Below are positions 23,436-34,681 of a stretch of DNA of 64,000 bases, one piece after another. The translations under genes and the position numbers were made by a program. The number at the start of each line of letters is the position of its first letter. Position 1 is the first letter of the stretch. Source of the stretch: Cristatella mucedo (lineage: Eukaryota > Bryozoa > Phylactolaemata > Cristatellidae); the NCBI GenBank assembly GCA_009760855.2, contig WPIO01000085.1, positions 523,501 through 587,500 on the forward strand. Direction: 5' to 3'. The notes beneath the pieces are model-generated. The model ran no database searches. It worked only from the letters and a program-made list of their open reading frames with translations, and was not told where the DNA came from.

Positions 23436-23520
23436 CTTCGTTCAGTCGATAGATCGATATCGATAGAATCTTCGTTCAGTCGATAGATCGATATCGATAG
23501 AATCTTCGTTCAGTCAATAG
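23436..23520. repeat. 34-bp tandem repeat with TATCGATA boxes
   Basis: About 2.5 copies of a unit with TTCAGTCGATAGATCGATA. The first two contain TATCGATA, the consensus bound by insect DREF; relevance outside insects is unknown. Confidence 0.8.
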
Positions 23521-24940
23521 AAGGCGCGCTCGTTCTCAGTCGCAGGGGGGGACATTTGGCGCGACTCCTGGTCGGAAGGGGTCGGGACGCATTGGCGAGG
23601 AGCCGATTTCAGAGAGGGGGCATTTCAGAACATTTCCGGGCGAGAGCACATTTCGGTGCGACTGCATTACCGCCCAGCTACGTCGCGGATCGGTGACGGA
23701 CTACCGTTTGACACTCGCAGCAAAAGATTAGCCCTGGGTGACGTGGTTTTTTCTGTCAATTTAACGACTGTCGCTGACTGCAGATCGGCGATCCGGCGCA
23801 GTCTGAGATCATGCCATCAAATTTGCTCGAACCTTGGCGGCTTCTCCTATTTATAGAAGTCTGTGCAGTTGCAAAAAATGACAGACTGACTTGTGGATGT
23901 CGGCGCTGTGGCATTGACACATTTGAGACCAAAAGAAGTGGGGCACGCACTAGGTCCAACCGTCACTTGGACCGGTATGTCACGCCGCCCGATTGCCTTA
24001 CTTGCAATGAAGCAACAAGACAACTAATAAGACAACTCGGGCTGGCTGCCTGACTGCCGCTGGCTGGCTGGCTGCCCGCTTGACTTTGACTGTCTCAAAT
24101 ACTTGGACCGCTTAGGGGAGCCGAAGGCGATAGCAGGTTCTAATCTGCAGCAGATGTCGGCGGGCCTAATCGCGACTCCGGGTGGCTAATTTGACGCAGA
24201 ACAAGAGTCCGGGCTCGGTACACGCAGGTGCAAATAACAAATAACACAAATAGCAAGAAGCCCAAACAACAAGTGCTGCTTGGATCGATGTTCATAAGCT
24301 GACTAGTTCAGTCCCCTGATGGTGGGAGGGGTGTCAAGGACACCGGAGCCTAGGCTAATAATAATGCGCTGGCTCACTCGCAAACGAACTTGCTTATCGC
24401 TGCAAAGCTTGCATTCGTTCGCTTCTGCCCATCAGACCCGCCGTGCGATCTTGTACTTGAACTAATGTTTTCAATCGTCTCGTTGGTATGTATCAGGAAC
24501 GGAAATCATGCAATAACGCACCATGCGTTCGCTCGCACTCCAAGCCAAGTCGTTCATCCGAAAATGGCGAATGTTTAGCGAACCAGTTGGAGGTCAGCAG
24601 TTGAAGGTTGGAGGTCAGCAGTTGGTTGGAGGCCGCCGGTTTCGCCAGCCAACAGGCCTCCTCGAAGCGAGTAGAGTAGGGCCTTCGAAGCTTGGCCAGG
24701 CTTCGCCGCCGCGACCAGCCCAGCCGATGCACCCGCTCGAGGCAGACTTTGCTTGGGCAATGAGGCAACTAGGTGCCACTGGGCAGTGGTGCCCCACCCG
24801 TGCCTACAAAAGAGGTGTCATCATCGACGAACAACAAAGGTCGTTCTTGCAGATTTGGATTGCATACATCTTTCTCATACCCTTTATGCTGGCGTTATTG
24901 TGAATGAAGATAAACGTGTTCACGTGTCCTTGAATGCACA
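23521..24940. other. Unassigned sequence
   Basis: No recognised repeat family. The 126-residue plus frame at 24523-24903 begins at an ATG and ends in a hydrophobic stretch (IWIAYIFLIPFMLALL), but it spans a small duplication (GGTTGGAGGTCAGCAGTTG at 24588-24625) and shows no conserved motif, so I do not call it a gene. Confidence 0.35.
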
Positions 24941-24941
24941 C

Positions 24942-24987
<46 letters not shown>

Positions 24988-25135
24988 ATGCATGAGTGCA
25001 TGCGCGTGCGTCTGCGTGTGTGTGTGTGCGTGCGTGCGTGTATCTGTGGATGTGTGTGTCTGTCTGTGTGAGAGTGCACGCATGTGAACGTGTGTGCATG
25101 CGAATGCACACATGCTCGCGCGTGTGTGTATGGAG
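24941..25135. repeat. (TG)n-rich microsatellite
   Basis: A pure (TG)n core at 24947-24986 followed by a degenerate TGTG/CGTG region. Confidence 0.95.
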
Positions 25136-25254
25136 GGGATTGGGGCTGGGTTGTTTGAATGGGGCGTGAGTGTGTGTGCGTTTGTGTGCACGTGCGTCTG
25201 TGACACTTCTCTAGCGAAATTCGCGAGTGGTTGAACCCGGAAGTAGTGATGCGA

Positions 25255-25355
25255 AACCTGGTTAGGCTCAGAGGTTACGATGCTCGCCTTTTTTACGGCA
25301 GAGATCGTGGGCTCGAGCCCTGCACATTTTCGCATGTGCACTTGTGAAGCAACTG
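25255..25355 (+). mobile_element. SINE-2 head fragment
   Basis: tRNA-like head (CTGGTTAGGCTCAGAGGTTACGATGCTCGCC, then GATCGTGGGCTCGAGCCC) followed by TTGTGAAGC, where the L2-like tail would begin but is missing. Confidence 0.6.
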
Positions 25356-25461
25356 TGTATATGCACACACCTAAGTCACGCCGTGGTCGGCCTCGCACCC
25401 GCGGCTGCTGCTCCGGCAGGACATGGGCATTGGGTTGCTAGGCTGAGCCGGCAAATCGGAT

Positions 25462-25545
25462 AACAATAATAATAATAATAATGCACTTGATAAAGCGCCC
25501 TCAGAGAACTCAATCTCTCTCTAGGCGCTTTACATTTGCTGCTAA
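25462..25545 (-). mobile_element. L2 tail only
   Basis: (ATT)n plus the intact stem-loop and AAATGTAAAGCG block on the minus strand; a near-minimal 5'-truncated insertion of about 80 bases. Confidence 0.85.
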
Positions 25546-25550
25546 GGGAA

Positions 25551-25795
25551 TCGCCCGACCTCCGACCGGATGATCGCCCGACCTCTGACCTCCGACAGGA
25601 TGATCGCCCGACCTCTGACCTCCGACCGACGGCACCGAGCAGCTTCGGAGGAGCGGCAGCTGCTGAGGTGCCACGGCTGCCTGTCCTATCGGTAAGCTTC
25701 GCCTCCTCCTCGTCGCTCGCTCCGCTGGCAGTCCGAGGTCAGTCCGAGGTCAGTCCGAGGTCAGTCCGAGGTCAGTCTGCGGTCAGTCCGAGGTC
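25551..25795. repeat. Two small minisatellites
   Basis: 25551-25633: about 2.5 copies of a 30-bp unit built on GATCGCCCGACCTCTGACC. 25730-25795: six copies of the 11-bp unit CAGTCCGAGGT. Confidence 0.85.
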
Positions 25796-26654
25796 CGAAC
25801 TCGCGCCGACCCTTCGATCAAATATGAGAGCAGACGTTCTGGTGGCCCCCTGGTGGCCCCCCTCGTTCTACTCTGGGCCTGACCGGTCTAGTTCTATTCG
25901 CCCACTCCTACTGGTCAAGTCCTGCTAGTACTGGTGGTCCAGTCTATGGCCCAACTGGTCCATTGGTCGCATTGCTCGGGTCAATCACATGACATTGGAA
26001 TGCTTACTGATTGAATTGGGGGGCCTAAGACAGTATGCCTTTAAAGTGGCAGACTCCGTGGCAGATGAATCACAGAATCGTGGAATGCCCAGCAATGTCT
26101 GTCTCTGCGCTGGCTTCCCTCTGTCATGTGCCCGATGACAGATGGAATGCCCCTGTTGTGCCCCTAGAATGTGCAGGTATTGCAGCAGCTGGCAACAGCT
26201 GCCCACAGCAGCAGCAACAGTGGCAATGATATCGTCGACATCCGGTAGTGAGTGGGAGGTGGGGAGGGAAAGGGCGGTTCTGGGTGGGGGGCAGGTGTAG
26301 GCAGCAGCTGCTTGCTCGGGTTTGGTTTTGGTTTCAGCGTTCACACTAATCAGTGGAGGCAGAGAGGCAGATCATCCATCTTACACGAGACATTGGCCTT
26401 GCACATCATGCATCCCAAGCCTATTGTCCTGAGCCACGTGACATCAAATGGCATCAGAGCCACTTGAGCATATTTCGGATTACAGGACATAAGCCACTTA
26501 GCCATCACCTGGCCACCTGTCTGAATCACTCCACTTCCACGGGCTTGAAAGTAGCAGGAGTACTGCCACCCTCAATAACCTGCGTCTGCCTTCTTCACTG
26601 CCATTTGTACAGTGAAGGCCATTAGCTAATCAAACAGCTGATCAAACGGTCTCA
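25796..26654. other. Unassigned sequence
   Basis: No supported exon or repeat family. Contains short CAG-rich patches near 26185-26225. Confidence 0.35.
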
Positions 26655-26800
26655 GTCTCAAATAGGGCAGACGAGCGTTAACGCTATCATCAGCAGCAGC
26701 TTTCGGTGGACAGTTAAGGATGGCTTCCTGCAGAAGTCAAACCCACTACCTCAGGTCACCAGGTCACGAGGCGAAAGCACTATTACCCTGAGGTTAAGAC
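26655..26800 (-). mobile_element. Diverged SINE-1
   Basis: On the minus strand it keeps the order of the SINE-1 head (GGTAATAGTGCTTTCGCC, TGACCTGAGGTAGTGGG, then a B-box-like TTTGACTTCTGC) and part of the body. It is among the most diverged copies in the window. Confidence 0.5.
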
Positions 26801-26884
26801 ATATAAATGGTCACTACCCAACACTACAGCCATTAATTCCTCGTGCGTCATAACGATCAACCGAGCTAGTTTCCAATGGAGAAT

Positions 26885-26999
26885 GGGGAGAGGGACAGAC
26901 AGACAGACAGATAGACAGATGGACAGAAGCAGGGAGACAGAGAGACACAGAGGGATGTGGAGAAAGACAGGGAGAGACATAGAGGCAGAGAGAGACAGG

Positions 27000-27096
<97 letters not shown>

Positions 27097-27130
27097 AGAG
27101 ATAGAGAGATAGAGAGATAGAGATAGAGAT
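26885..27130. repeat. (GACA)n(GA)n microsatellite
   Basis: GACA units pass into about 45 GA units, then AGAGAT units. Confidence 0.96.
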
Positions 27131-27871
27131 ACAGCGAGGGTCACAGGGAGGGTGATGACAGAGAGGGACAGCATTGCATACACGATGCTTGCATGACGAT
27201 GATGGTGTGATGACTGCAGCCTGGTCATAACGTTTTTGCGGTAGGCACTGCCTCGACCGAGCAAGCATGGGTTTGGCTGTGCCAAAGTTGACTGGTCGCA
27301 ATAACTGATGTGCTGTAATTCTGTGATTGCATGAGTCACTCTGATTGTGTGAGCCGCTAGCTGCTCGGACTCGAACTGACCAGCCCGAGCTCCTCGAATG
27401 ACCGGCCAGCCAATGAAATGCCCGGATCAAATGCAGCAGCTGCTGCTGCTGCTGCCGGTATGCAGTCGTCTTATTCAATCGGAGGCCGATCTGGCATGTC
27501 TGTGCTGTCGGATTACATGCTCCTGCTCCACTTACACGATCGTTTGGCCTCTGTTTGGCCGATTCTGGTCAAGCACGCTCTGGTCTGCCGATCCCTGCAA
27601 CTTCTCGGATGCGTGGAGCGGCCGTCGTGTAAGTGGTGCTCAGGGAGGAGCAGGAATGCAAGTTATTTCTGGCCTCTCTGACAAAGTGCCCTGCTGTGGA
27701 AGCTCAGATTACTAAATTCTTCTTCACTCCTTCTCTCCATCACCAGGTAGAGGAGCATGTGGTGATAGAATTGCAACTACAGCTGAATGCTTTCTAGCTT
27801 ACCCCATGGTCTGCACCCGTGATTGGCTGCTGCAGTCGCATACAGTGCTGCAGCATGCTCCTTCACACACA
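27131..27871. other. Unassigned sequence
   Basis: No confident gene. A GTAAGT donor at 27636 closes a stretch open in all three plus frames after a TATGCAG acceptor at 27465; without frame support it is not called. Confidence 0.3.
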
Positions 27872-28277
<406 letters not shown>

Positions 28278-28278
<1 letters not shown>

Positions 28279-29459
28279 GCTGTCGCATATGTATGGCTGC
28301 AGAGGCACAAGCGTTCAGGCGAAATCGACAGTCGATGGCTGGAACCCACACGTCAGGGTCAACATTGAAGATCCGATACAGACCTGGCACTTATCATGCC
28401 CACGTTCTTGCTGAGATCGGGCTGCAGCCACAAGGTTCTAGGTTGCAGGCACAAGTGGCCACATGGCCGGCCCACTTTTTTGGAGCTTGGTGAATCATTG
28501 CCATGGATATATCACTTGCTATGCACAGCTACTCCTCAAGCAGATCCATTGACCAACATCCTTTGGTGCCCTTTGCCCTTTGGCACGACTTGCCGAAGTT
28601 AAAGAATGAAAGAACGAAACGATAGCTTGCTGCCTCATGTTGGTAGTGGATGCCTCGTGGTTACAATGCACTTTGGGCTGCGTCATGTGCAACCTAGAAG
28701 AAGCTGCTGCCACTGCTGCCACGCGTTGCTGCCCACTGCTTTTCGCTGCTTCGCTAGGGATGCTGCTGCAGTGTAACACTCTGCTGGGGATTGAGCACCC
28801 GTTTCCGGTCATCGAAGGAGAGCGGTTGCTGCCAGCTGCCTGCCACGTGACAGCCTGAGAATAATCAGGCGATATATAATTCCATTCCAAACGTGAGGTG
28901 GAACACACGGACGGCGTCACTGTCCAGCAGCTGGCCCGCACGTGACGAATCATTAGGGTCACGTGGGTCACTTGTTGCATAAGCACCGCCCGAAGCTGCC
29001 GCCTTGCTGCTGAACGATAACAAACCAAGGCGCACTGTTGGCTAGCCTCCTAAAGTAAGGATTAACCAAGCTAGGGTATTTTAGTTTGAAGTTCAATGAC
29101 CCAGGATGTGTGCCCCGGTCATCTTCGTCGTCTTCTCTCCCGTCGTCCTCTTCGTTCGTCGTCCGTCTTCTTCTTGGGCTTCAAAGACGGCTCCGCCGGC
29201 AGCAAGCTTCGAGTCGTGCTTCGAGCCGATGGGTGGTGCGTCCTATGTAAGTGGCAAGCGGCAGCAGCGATCTGCGCATGCCTGCTGCCCCTTGCACTTT
29301 GCACTTTGCACTTTGCCCTTGCTTTGCCCTTGCACAGGCTGAGGCCGCCAGCAAACCGCTTGGCAGCTGCTCGCTCACTCAGTCGTCACGAACCAAAATT
29401 GGCAACGCACATTCAGCCTGCAATCTTTAAGCGAACGCCGGGTGACTGGCAGCCGCTCC
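28278..29459. other. Unassigned sequence
   Basis: A possible plus-strand exon (ATG at 29109 to a TAT|GTAAGT donor at 29248) has a hydrophobic start but no partner exon. Nothing else recognised. Confidence 0.3.
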
Positions 29460-29705
29460 TAGGGACTGGAAAACTTTCTAATCTATCAATTTTTTTTAAT
29501 CAGTTTAATTCTGCCATATTCTCATCCATTCTAATTTAGTCTATCAGTTTAATTTAATCTAATTTATTTTATTTTATTTTATTTCATATCTTATAAAAAT
29601 ACAATGTGTGATATAATATATCATAAGTTAAAATAGTATAGTTTTAATCAGTTTAATTTAATCTAATTTAATTTAATCTATCAATTTCAACTTTTCAATC
29701 TGTCA
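29460..29705. repeat. AT-rich island with internal repeats
   Basis: About 245 bases very rich in A+T inside mixed-composition DNA. The motif ATCAGTTTAATTTAATCTAA occurs more than once, with TTTTATTTTATT runs. Could be a decayed repeat or a matrix-attachment-like segment; no function is shown. Confidence 0.6.
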
Positions 29706-30389
29706 AGAGTCTCGCGAGGTCTCACTGGTCTTCGCCTGACAGACAAAGGTGCTGCAGGCACGATCTCTCTCTAGTCGGCCGTTGCGTTGAGAAGGCGGCA
29801 ACTGATGGTAAAATCCTGTTCGAAAACCGGAGCCGAAGCACGGCAGTGACCGCAGCAGAGCAGTAGCCGGTGACTAGCGAGCACGACCTTGGGAGGGCAG
29901 CCGAGCAGTCGTCTGTCAGCTCCGGTCTGGTTCAGTCCGGCCGAAGAAAAGGATCCAGGATCCAGGGCTGAAAGTTGGAGCTCGTGTGCGTGCAGGTCAT
30001 CGCCAGGTCACAGGTCATCAGGCTACAGGTCATCATCGCCAGGTCACAGGTCGCCGTTCGTGCAGGTCATCAGACTACAGGTCTGGCTGAGCTCGTTGGC
30101 ATAGAAGGAGTGGAAGTAGGAAGGAGTGACTCCGTAAGGCTGCAGCCATCGAATTCTATGAGCTGCCTGCAAAGCCACGCAGGAGCTAGTGACCGCGATG
30201 GCCCACCCTAGCCAGCGAGAACATGAATGAATGGGTCCGCTGTCCTTCTCCGGCGACTTCCCTCCCCCCATCCTGGAGTAGGAAGCTTTCATATATAGAG
30301 AGTACCGTGGACCTATACGTACTGATTAGTACGGTAATGATTATGCATATTTGTATGTATGTTTGTATGTATGTATTTATATATATATA
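29706..30389. other. Unassigned sequence with CAGGTCA-type repeats
   Basis: At 29990-30085 the motif CAGGTCATC/CAGGTCACAGGTC recurs irregularly seven or eight times. No supported exon. Confidence 0.4.
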
Positions 30390-30535
30390 TATATAATTCA
30401 TTTGTATAGCATCATAAGAGAACCTAGTCTCTATCCAGGGCTTCACATATGCCACAGGGCTTGAGTCCATGAACCTAGTCAGCGAATGCATTCACCTTAA
30501 CCTCGGTCGTTAAAGGTGAGCACCTTAACCCCGAG
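30390..30535 (-). mobile_element. SINE-2 copy
   Basis: Minus strand: tRNA-like head, CTCAAGCCCTGTGGCATATGTGAAGC linker, then the L2-like end (ATAGAGACTAGGTTCTCTTATGATGC) and an ATAT tail. A 25-30 bp partial duplication occurs inside the head. Confidence 0.7.
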
Positions 30536-30700
30536 TGGCATTCCCAATTCTGTAGCAATCCTGTTTCGTGTTTTAGGCAATGGGAACAGTGACGTTACAG
30601 CGACTACCACATACATACCTTACTTCGATGCACTTGCTGTACTGTATTGCCTGAATAAGGAGTGCAGATAGTTCGACGGTATAAACTCTTAATTTCAACA

Positions 30701-30819
30701 GGCGGGACATGTTTAACAGGCAGAACATGTTTAACAGGTGGAACAGGTTTAACAGGTGGAACAGGTTTAACAGGTGGAACAGGTTTAACAGGTGGAACAG
30801 GTTTAGCAGGTGGAACGCA
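30701..30819. repeat. 18-bp minisatellite
   Basis: About 6.5 copies of AGGTTTAACAGGTGGAAC. On the minus strand it stays open and reads as a Val-Pro-Pro-Val-Lys-Pro hexapeptide repeat; no exon signals frame it. Confidence 0.92.
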
Positions 30820-31348
30820 GCTTTTTTCGACCCAGAATGAATGACAGTGGCAGATAAGCCTAAAGCCAAGGCAGTTGCTATCTAGTAGAAAGGATTTCGG
30901 TGGAGTCGCTGGCATGAAGTCGTCGAGGTCACACATATCGGACAGACAAATACATATAGGTTTTCAACTGAGAGCATAAACGAGTCAATAACAGGCACAC
31001 ATATATAGGTGTATACAATTCTATATCAAGACCGTGGCAGGCAGCTTGCAGGGCAGTTGCAATTATAATTATAGACAGCAAGATAGTTTAAAACTTCCAC
31101 GTACCAACAGATGTAGACTATGTCAGTGGATGCAGATCCTAGTGATCTGCGATGTCACATTACCTATCTTTGTCACTTGACCGATCTGCAATGTCCCACG
31201 CAGACATGACAAATCTTTCATGCGGTCCTGGGGTGGCTGAGCGGTGCAGAGCTTTGAGATCAGGGCCATGGTCACGGTCAAGGTGAATTCTATTCTCGAG
31301 CAGTCTTGTATCGAATGCAACAAGCTGCAATCAGGCGCAGCTCTGTAG
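30820..31348. other. Unassigned sequence
   Basis: No exon or repeat recognised. Confidence 0.35.
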
Positions 31349-31704
<356 letters not shown>

Positions 31705-31920
31705 CGTGACAGGTGTACTATTTCCTCCCACTCTCTCGAAAACTGGCCAGCCCGAATGGCCCGATTCCGTCGAAACAACTCGAAACCGGCAGAATATCTA
31801 TGCAGCGCTCTGAGAAGAAAAAGCTGGTTTCAGCTTCAACGGTCAGGCGTCAGCCCCGGCAGGGTCGGCTTTGTCATTCGACGGTCGGGCGTCAGCTTTA
31901 TTTCCCAGTGCATAGAGCCT

Positions 31921-32043
31921 TAGCAGCTATCATGTCCCCTCTGCTAACAGTTGGCAATATAGGGTTGCCCAATGCAGGATTCGAGCCCACGACCTCGGTC
32001 GAGGATAGAAAGCACCTTACCTGCTGGGCTATCTATCTTGCGG
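31921..32043 (-). mobile_element. SINE-1 copy
   Basis: Minus strand: AGCCCAGCAGGTAAGGTGC head, CGACCGAGGTCGTGGG arm, B-box-like CTCGAATCCTGCATTGGGC, then part of the body. Confidence 0.75.
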
Positions 32044-32207
32044 TTGCCCAGCGAAGTTCGAGCACAAGCTCCAACTGCTCGCCGGGCCCGATCTCTGCTG
32101 GCGATGGATCATCTCGAGGGCGCTTGCATTCCAAGACCTTGGCCTACTTCTGTAGCCTCGATCGCTGAGTCGTGTCAACTCCTGCTGCTTGCGGGATAAT
32201 AATAGCA

Positions 32208-32600
32208 ATAATGATAATAATAATAATGCACTCGATAAAGCGCCCTCAGAGAACTCAATCTCTTTCTGGGCGCTTTACATTTGCTGCAAAGTGGAATGCA
32301 TTTGAATGGTGATTAAAATCATGCTTGAAAAACGAACGAAATAAATAATATGGTTAGGGGTGACATGCACAGGGTCAGCATCCAAATGTGGTTAGTGGCA
32401 GCATGCACTGTGTCAGCACGCATAAGCACATCAAGGACGAATCACAGGGACCCACTAAATGCTGTCCTAAATAGGTGTGTTTTTAAGTTCCTTTTAAATG
32501 TGGTCAGGTCAGGGGATGTTCTGACGCAGGTCCGGAGGGAGTTCCAGGCTTTGGGAGCATACAAACTAAATTTCACGGTCTCCAAAGGATTTAAGTTACC
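32208..32600 (-). mobile_element. L2 3' fragment
   Basis: Inverted (ATT)n, intact stem-loop, full 3' untranslated region and about 50 codons of the ORF2 C-terminus (KAWNSL and RTSPDLTTFKR region). Similar to the 61478-62945 copy. Confidence 0.9.
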
Positions 32601-32624
32601 CCAAACATTTGGTAATGCTTTATA

Positions 32625-32705
32625 TGCAGCATCTGTAAAGTGCTTAGAGAGATTCAGTTCTCTGAGGGCTATGCAAATGTATTGCTATTGTTGTTGTTAT
32701 CATTC
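32625..32705 (+). mobile_element. L2 tail facing the previous copy
   Basis: CATCTGTAAAGTGCTTAGAGAGATTCAGTTCTCTGAGGGC followed by TTGTTGTTGTTAT. Plus-strand 3' end lying directly beside the inverted copy, giving a tail-out inverted pair. Confidence 0.75.
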
Positions 32706-32754
32706 GTTAGATCCGCGGTAGCTGGCACTAATTTGCTGCGCTCGACCTAAGGCC

Positions 32755-32832
32755 ACGCTCCCTCGCCGACCTTGACCGAAGGCCATGCCTCCCTCTCCGA
32801 CCTTGACCGAAGGCCATGCCTCCCTCTCTACC
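32755..32832. repeat. 33-bp minisatellite
   Basis: Nearly three copies of a unit with CCGACCTTGACCGAAGGCCA. Confidence 0.85.
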
Positions 32833-34012
32833 GCAGCAGCATCGCTGCATCGTTCATCCGCAGGAGCATGCTTCGATGTTTCCCCTCAGGCGGACGTCGC
32901 CGTGACCTCTTCTTTCTGACCTGTTGACCTCTTCTTTCTGACCTCGTCCAGTTGAGGAGCCGAGGCCCCGAGCCGAGGAGTCAGAAAGTCTTCTTTGAGG
33001 CCGCGCCGCTCGCCCGGCCACCCCCTCGCGAAGCCGCCATCGCCTTGCAAGCAAAGCAGCAAACTGTTCGTGCATGTGTGCCTGTGTGCGTGCGTGCGCC
33101 CCTTTGAATCGTCGGCATCACTGCCCACCTCAGCGGTCCGGAGTTTTCGGGAGAGCCGCGGCAGGCGGAGGCCGTGCAATGCCAAGCCACGGTTGGCCAG
33201 GCTTCAGCAGAGTCCCCGCTGATTGGCCACGAGGCCTTTGGCTGCTGCCGCAGCCGGATGCTTGTTTGTACTGCTCGGTTAGGTGCTGACACATTGGCTG
33301 CAGCCCAATCTGCGAAGCCTAAGCCTTTCGGCATCGTGGCAGCTAAAGCCGTTGGCAGCTTAAGAAGCTCCTTCTTCACTCGATGTTCCTGCGCCTAACC
33401 AAACTAAACTAAGACCAAAACTAAGTAACTCCGGAGCCTGCTGTGGCTAGCTGCCAACTGCTGAGCCAGGACTTTCAGCACGAGGAAGACACGTGCAAAA
33501 CATTGTACGCTTCGGCGAGACCCACGAGACCTTAATGAAGGCAAGGCTAGGGCCCGAAGTTATTGAAATATTACAGTGAAAACTCGAAGTGCTCACTCGA
33601 CGTGAACCTTAACCTTGCTGCTGCTCATCAATTAGAATTAAGACAAATAATTTCCTACTTGAAGACAGGATGTAGGAATAGGGGGCGACCCAGGCCGCTG
33701 CCCACACCCCTGCTGCAGGTGGAGGGGGAATGCTTCACCCCTCCGGCCCCTTGGCTCTGCCACTGCCACTAACAGTAGGGTTTTTCTTTTACCTGGGCGC
33801 CTGATCTTTACATGGGCACCTGATTTTCACTTGGTCGCTTAGATCCTGACGGCAGCACTAATTTGGCTGCTCAAATCTGGAGGAAAACCTACCGAAATGA
33901 ATCTCCAGCTTCGCGTGGAAAAATTAACTACTGTCATCGGAATGCGCTCACTTACCGCCCCATATGTCGCCGACTGGGTCACCGACTGCATCACTGTCCC
34001 AGGTCTCTGCAC
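32833..34012. other. Unassigned sequence
   Basis: No supported gene. Several long minus frames at 32854-33379 reflect GC content. A possible 53-base minus exon (34008-33956, TGCAG acceptor, GGGCG|GTAAGT donor) stands alone. Confidence 0.3.
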
Positions 34013-34165
34013 TCAGTCCTGGCTCAGACTTCAATTTGGCCCCAGTTCAACTCGGGTGAGTTCAGCGCGAGACCACCTGCGGGCAGCGGCGGCAAATCTC
34101 GGCCAGAGGCCTCGGCACTCCTGGCTCAGACTCCAGTTTGGCCCCAGTTCAACTAAGGTGAGTTC
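34013..34165 (+). repeat. Tandem duplication, about 95-bp period
   Basis: Two copies of a block with CTGGCTCAGACT, TTTGGCCCCAGTTCAACT and a GGTGAGTTC end that looks like a splice donor. If transcribed on the plus strand it would duplicate an exon end plus its donor. Not assigned to a gene. Confidence 0.7.
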
Positions 34166-34399
34166 GGCGCTGCGGCTGCGGTGGCTTCGGTGGCACCGAA
34201 TCTCGGCTGCCAAACTAAGCAGGCTGACAAGAAACATGCCGACAGCGTGGATGTCGGACGATCGCCATGGCGGAAACGAAAGTTGTATTGGCTGCCATTA
34301 TGACTGCCACCTGTTTCGGTCTCTAGCTCCGGTGGCGCGGCTCCTGACGACGGTGCTTCCCGCGGCTGCCGCAGCGCACAGCAGCAGCAGCGCTTCTTT

Positions 34400-34420
34400 G
34401 CTGCTTCTGCTGCTGCTGCT

Positions 34421-34461
<41 letters not shown>

Positions 34462-34462
34462 G
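34400..34462. repeat. (CTG)n trinucleotide repeat
   Basis: About 18 CTG/CTT units; Leu or Ala/Ser runs in frame are translated repeat. Confidence 0.93.
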
Positions 34463-34627
34463 CAGTTACAGCACAGCACAGCTAATCCGTCCGACCGATG
34501 CAGTTGACTCGATAGCATCCGATCTCAAGGGCAGCCGATCTCTCTCGAGGACGTTCGATCGCTGGCGATCACTCGGTCTATTATCTATGCCCGGCGAGGT
34601 CGTCGTGATTTCATTGAAACTCGAATT

Positions 34628-34681
34628 GAAGCACGTGCGGCGAGCGTCCGGCTCCGCTCGGACGCTCGCCGCGCGTGCTTC
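34628..34681. repeat. Hairpin with 23-bp arms
   Basis: Arms 34628-34650 and 34659-34681 around an 8-base loop (GCTCCGCT). One position differs (T opposite G), which would be a G-U pair in RNA. No similar copy was seen in the window. Confidence 0.9.

Noticed and set aside
27465-27636. Possible exon between TATGCAG and GTAAGT
   Set aside because: All three frames are open, no partner exon was found, and a CTG repeat forms the acceptor side.
29109-29248. ATG-initiated hydrophobic frame ending at GTAAGT
   Set aside because: No downstream exon in phase could be assigned, and the minus strand is open with a basic tail as well.
33956-34008. Short minus-strand exon reading TWDSDAVGDPVGDIWG
   Set aside because: Good donor but a 53-base exon with a weak acceptor and no neighbours.
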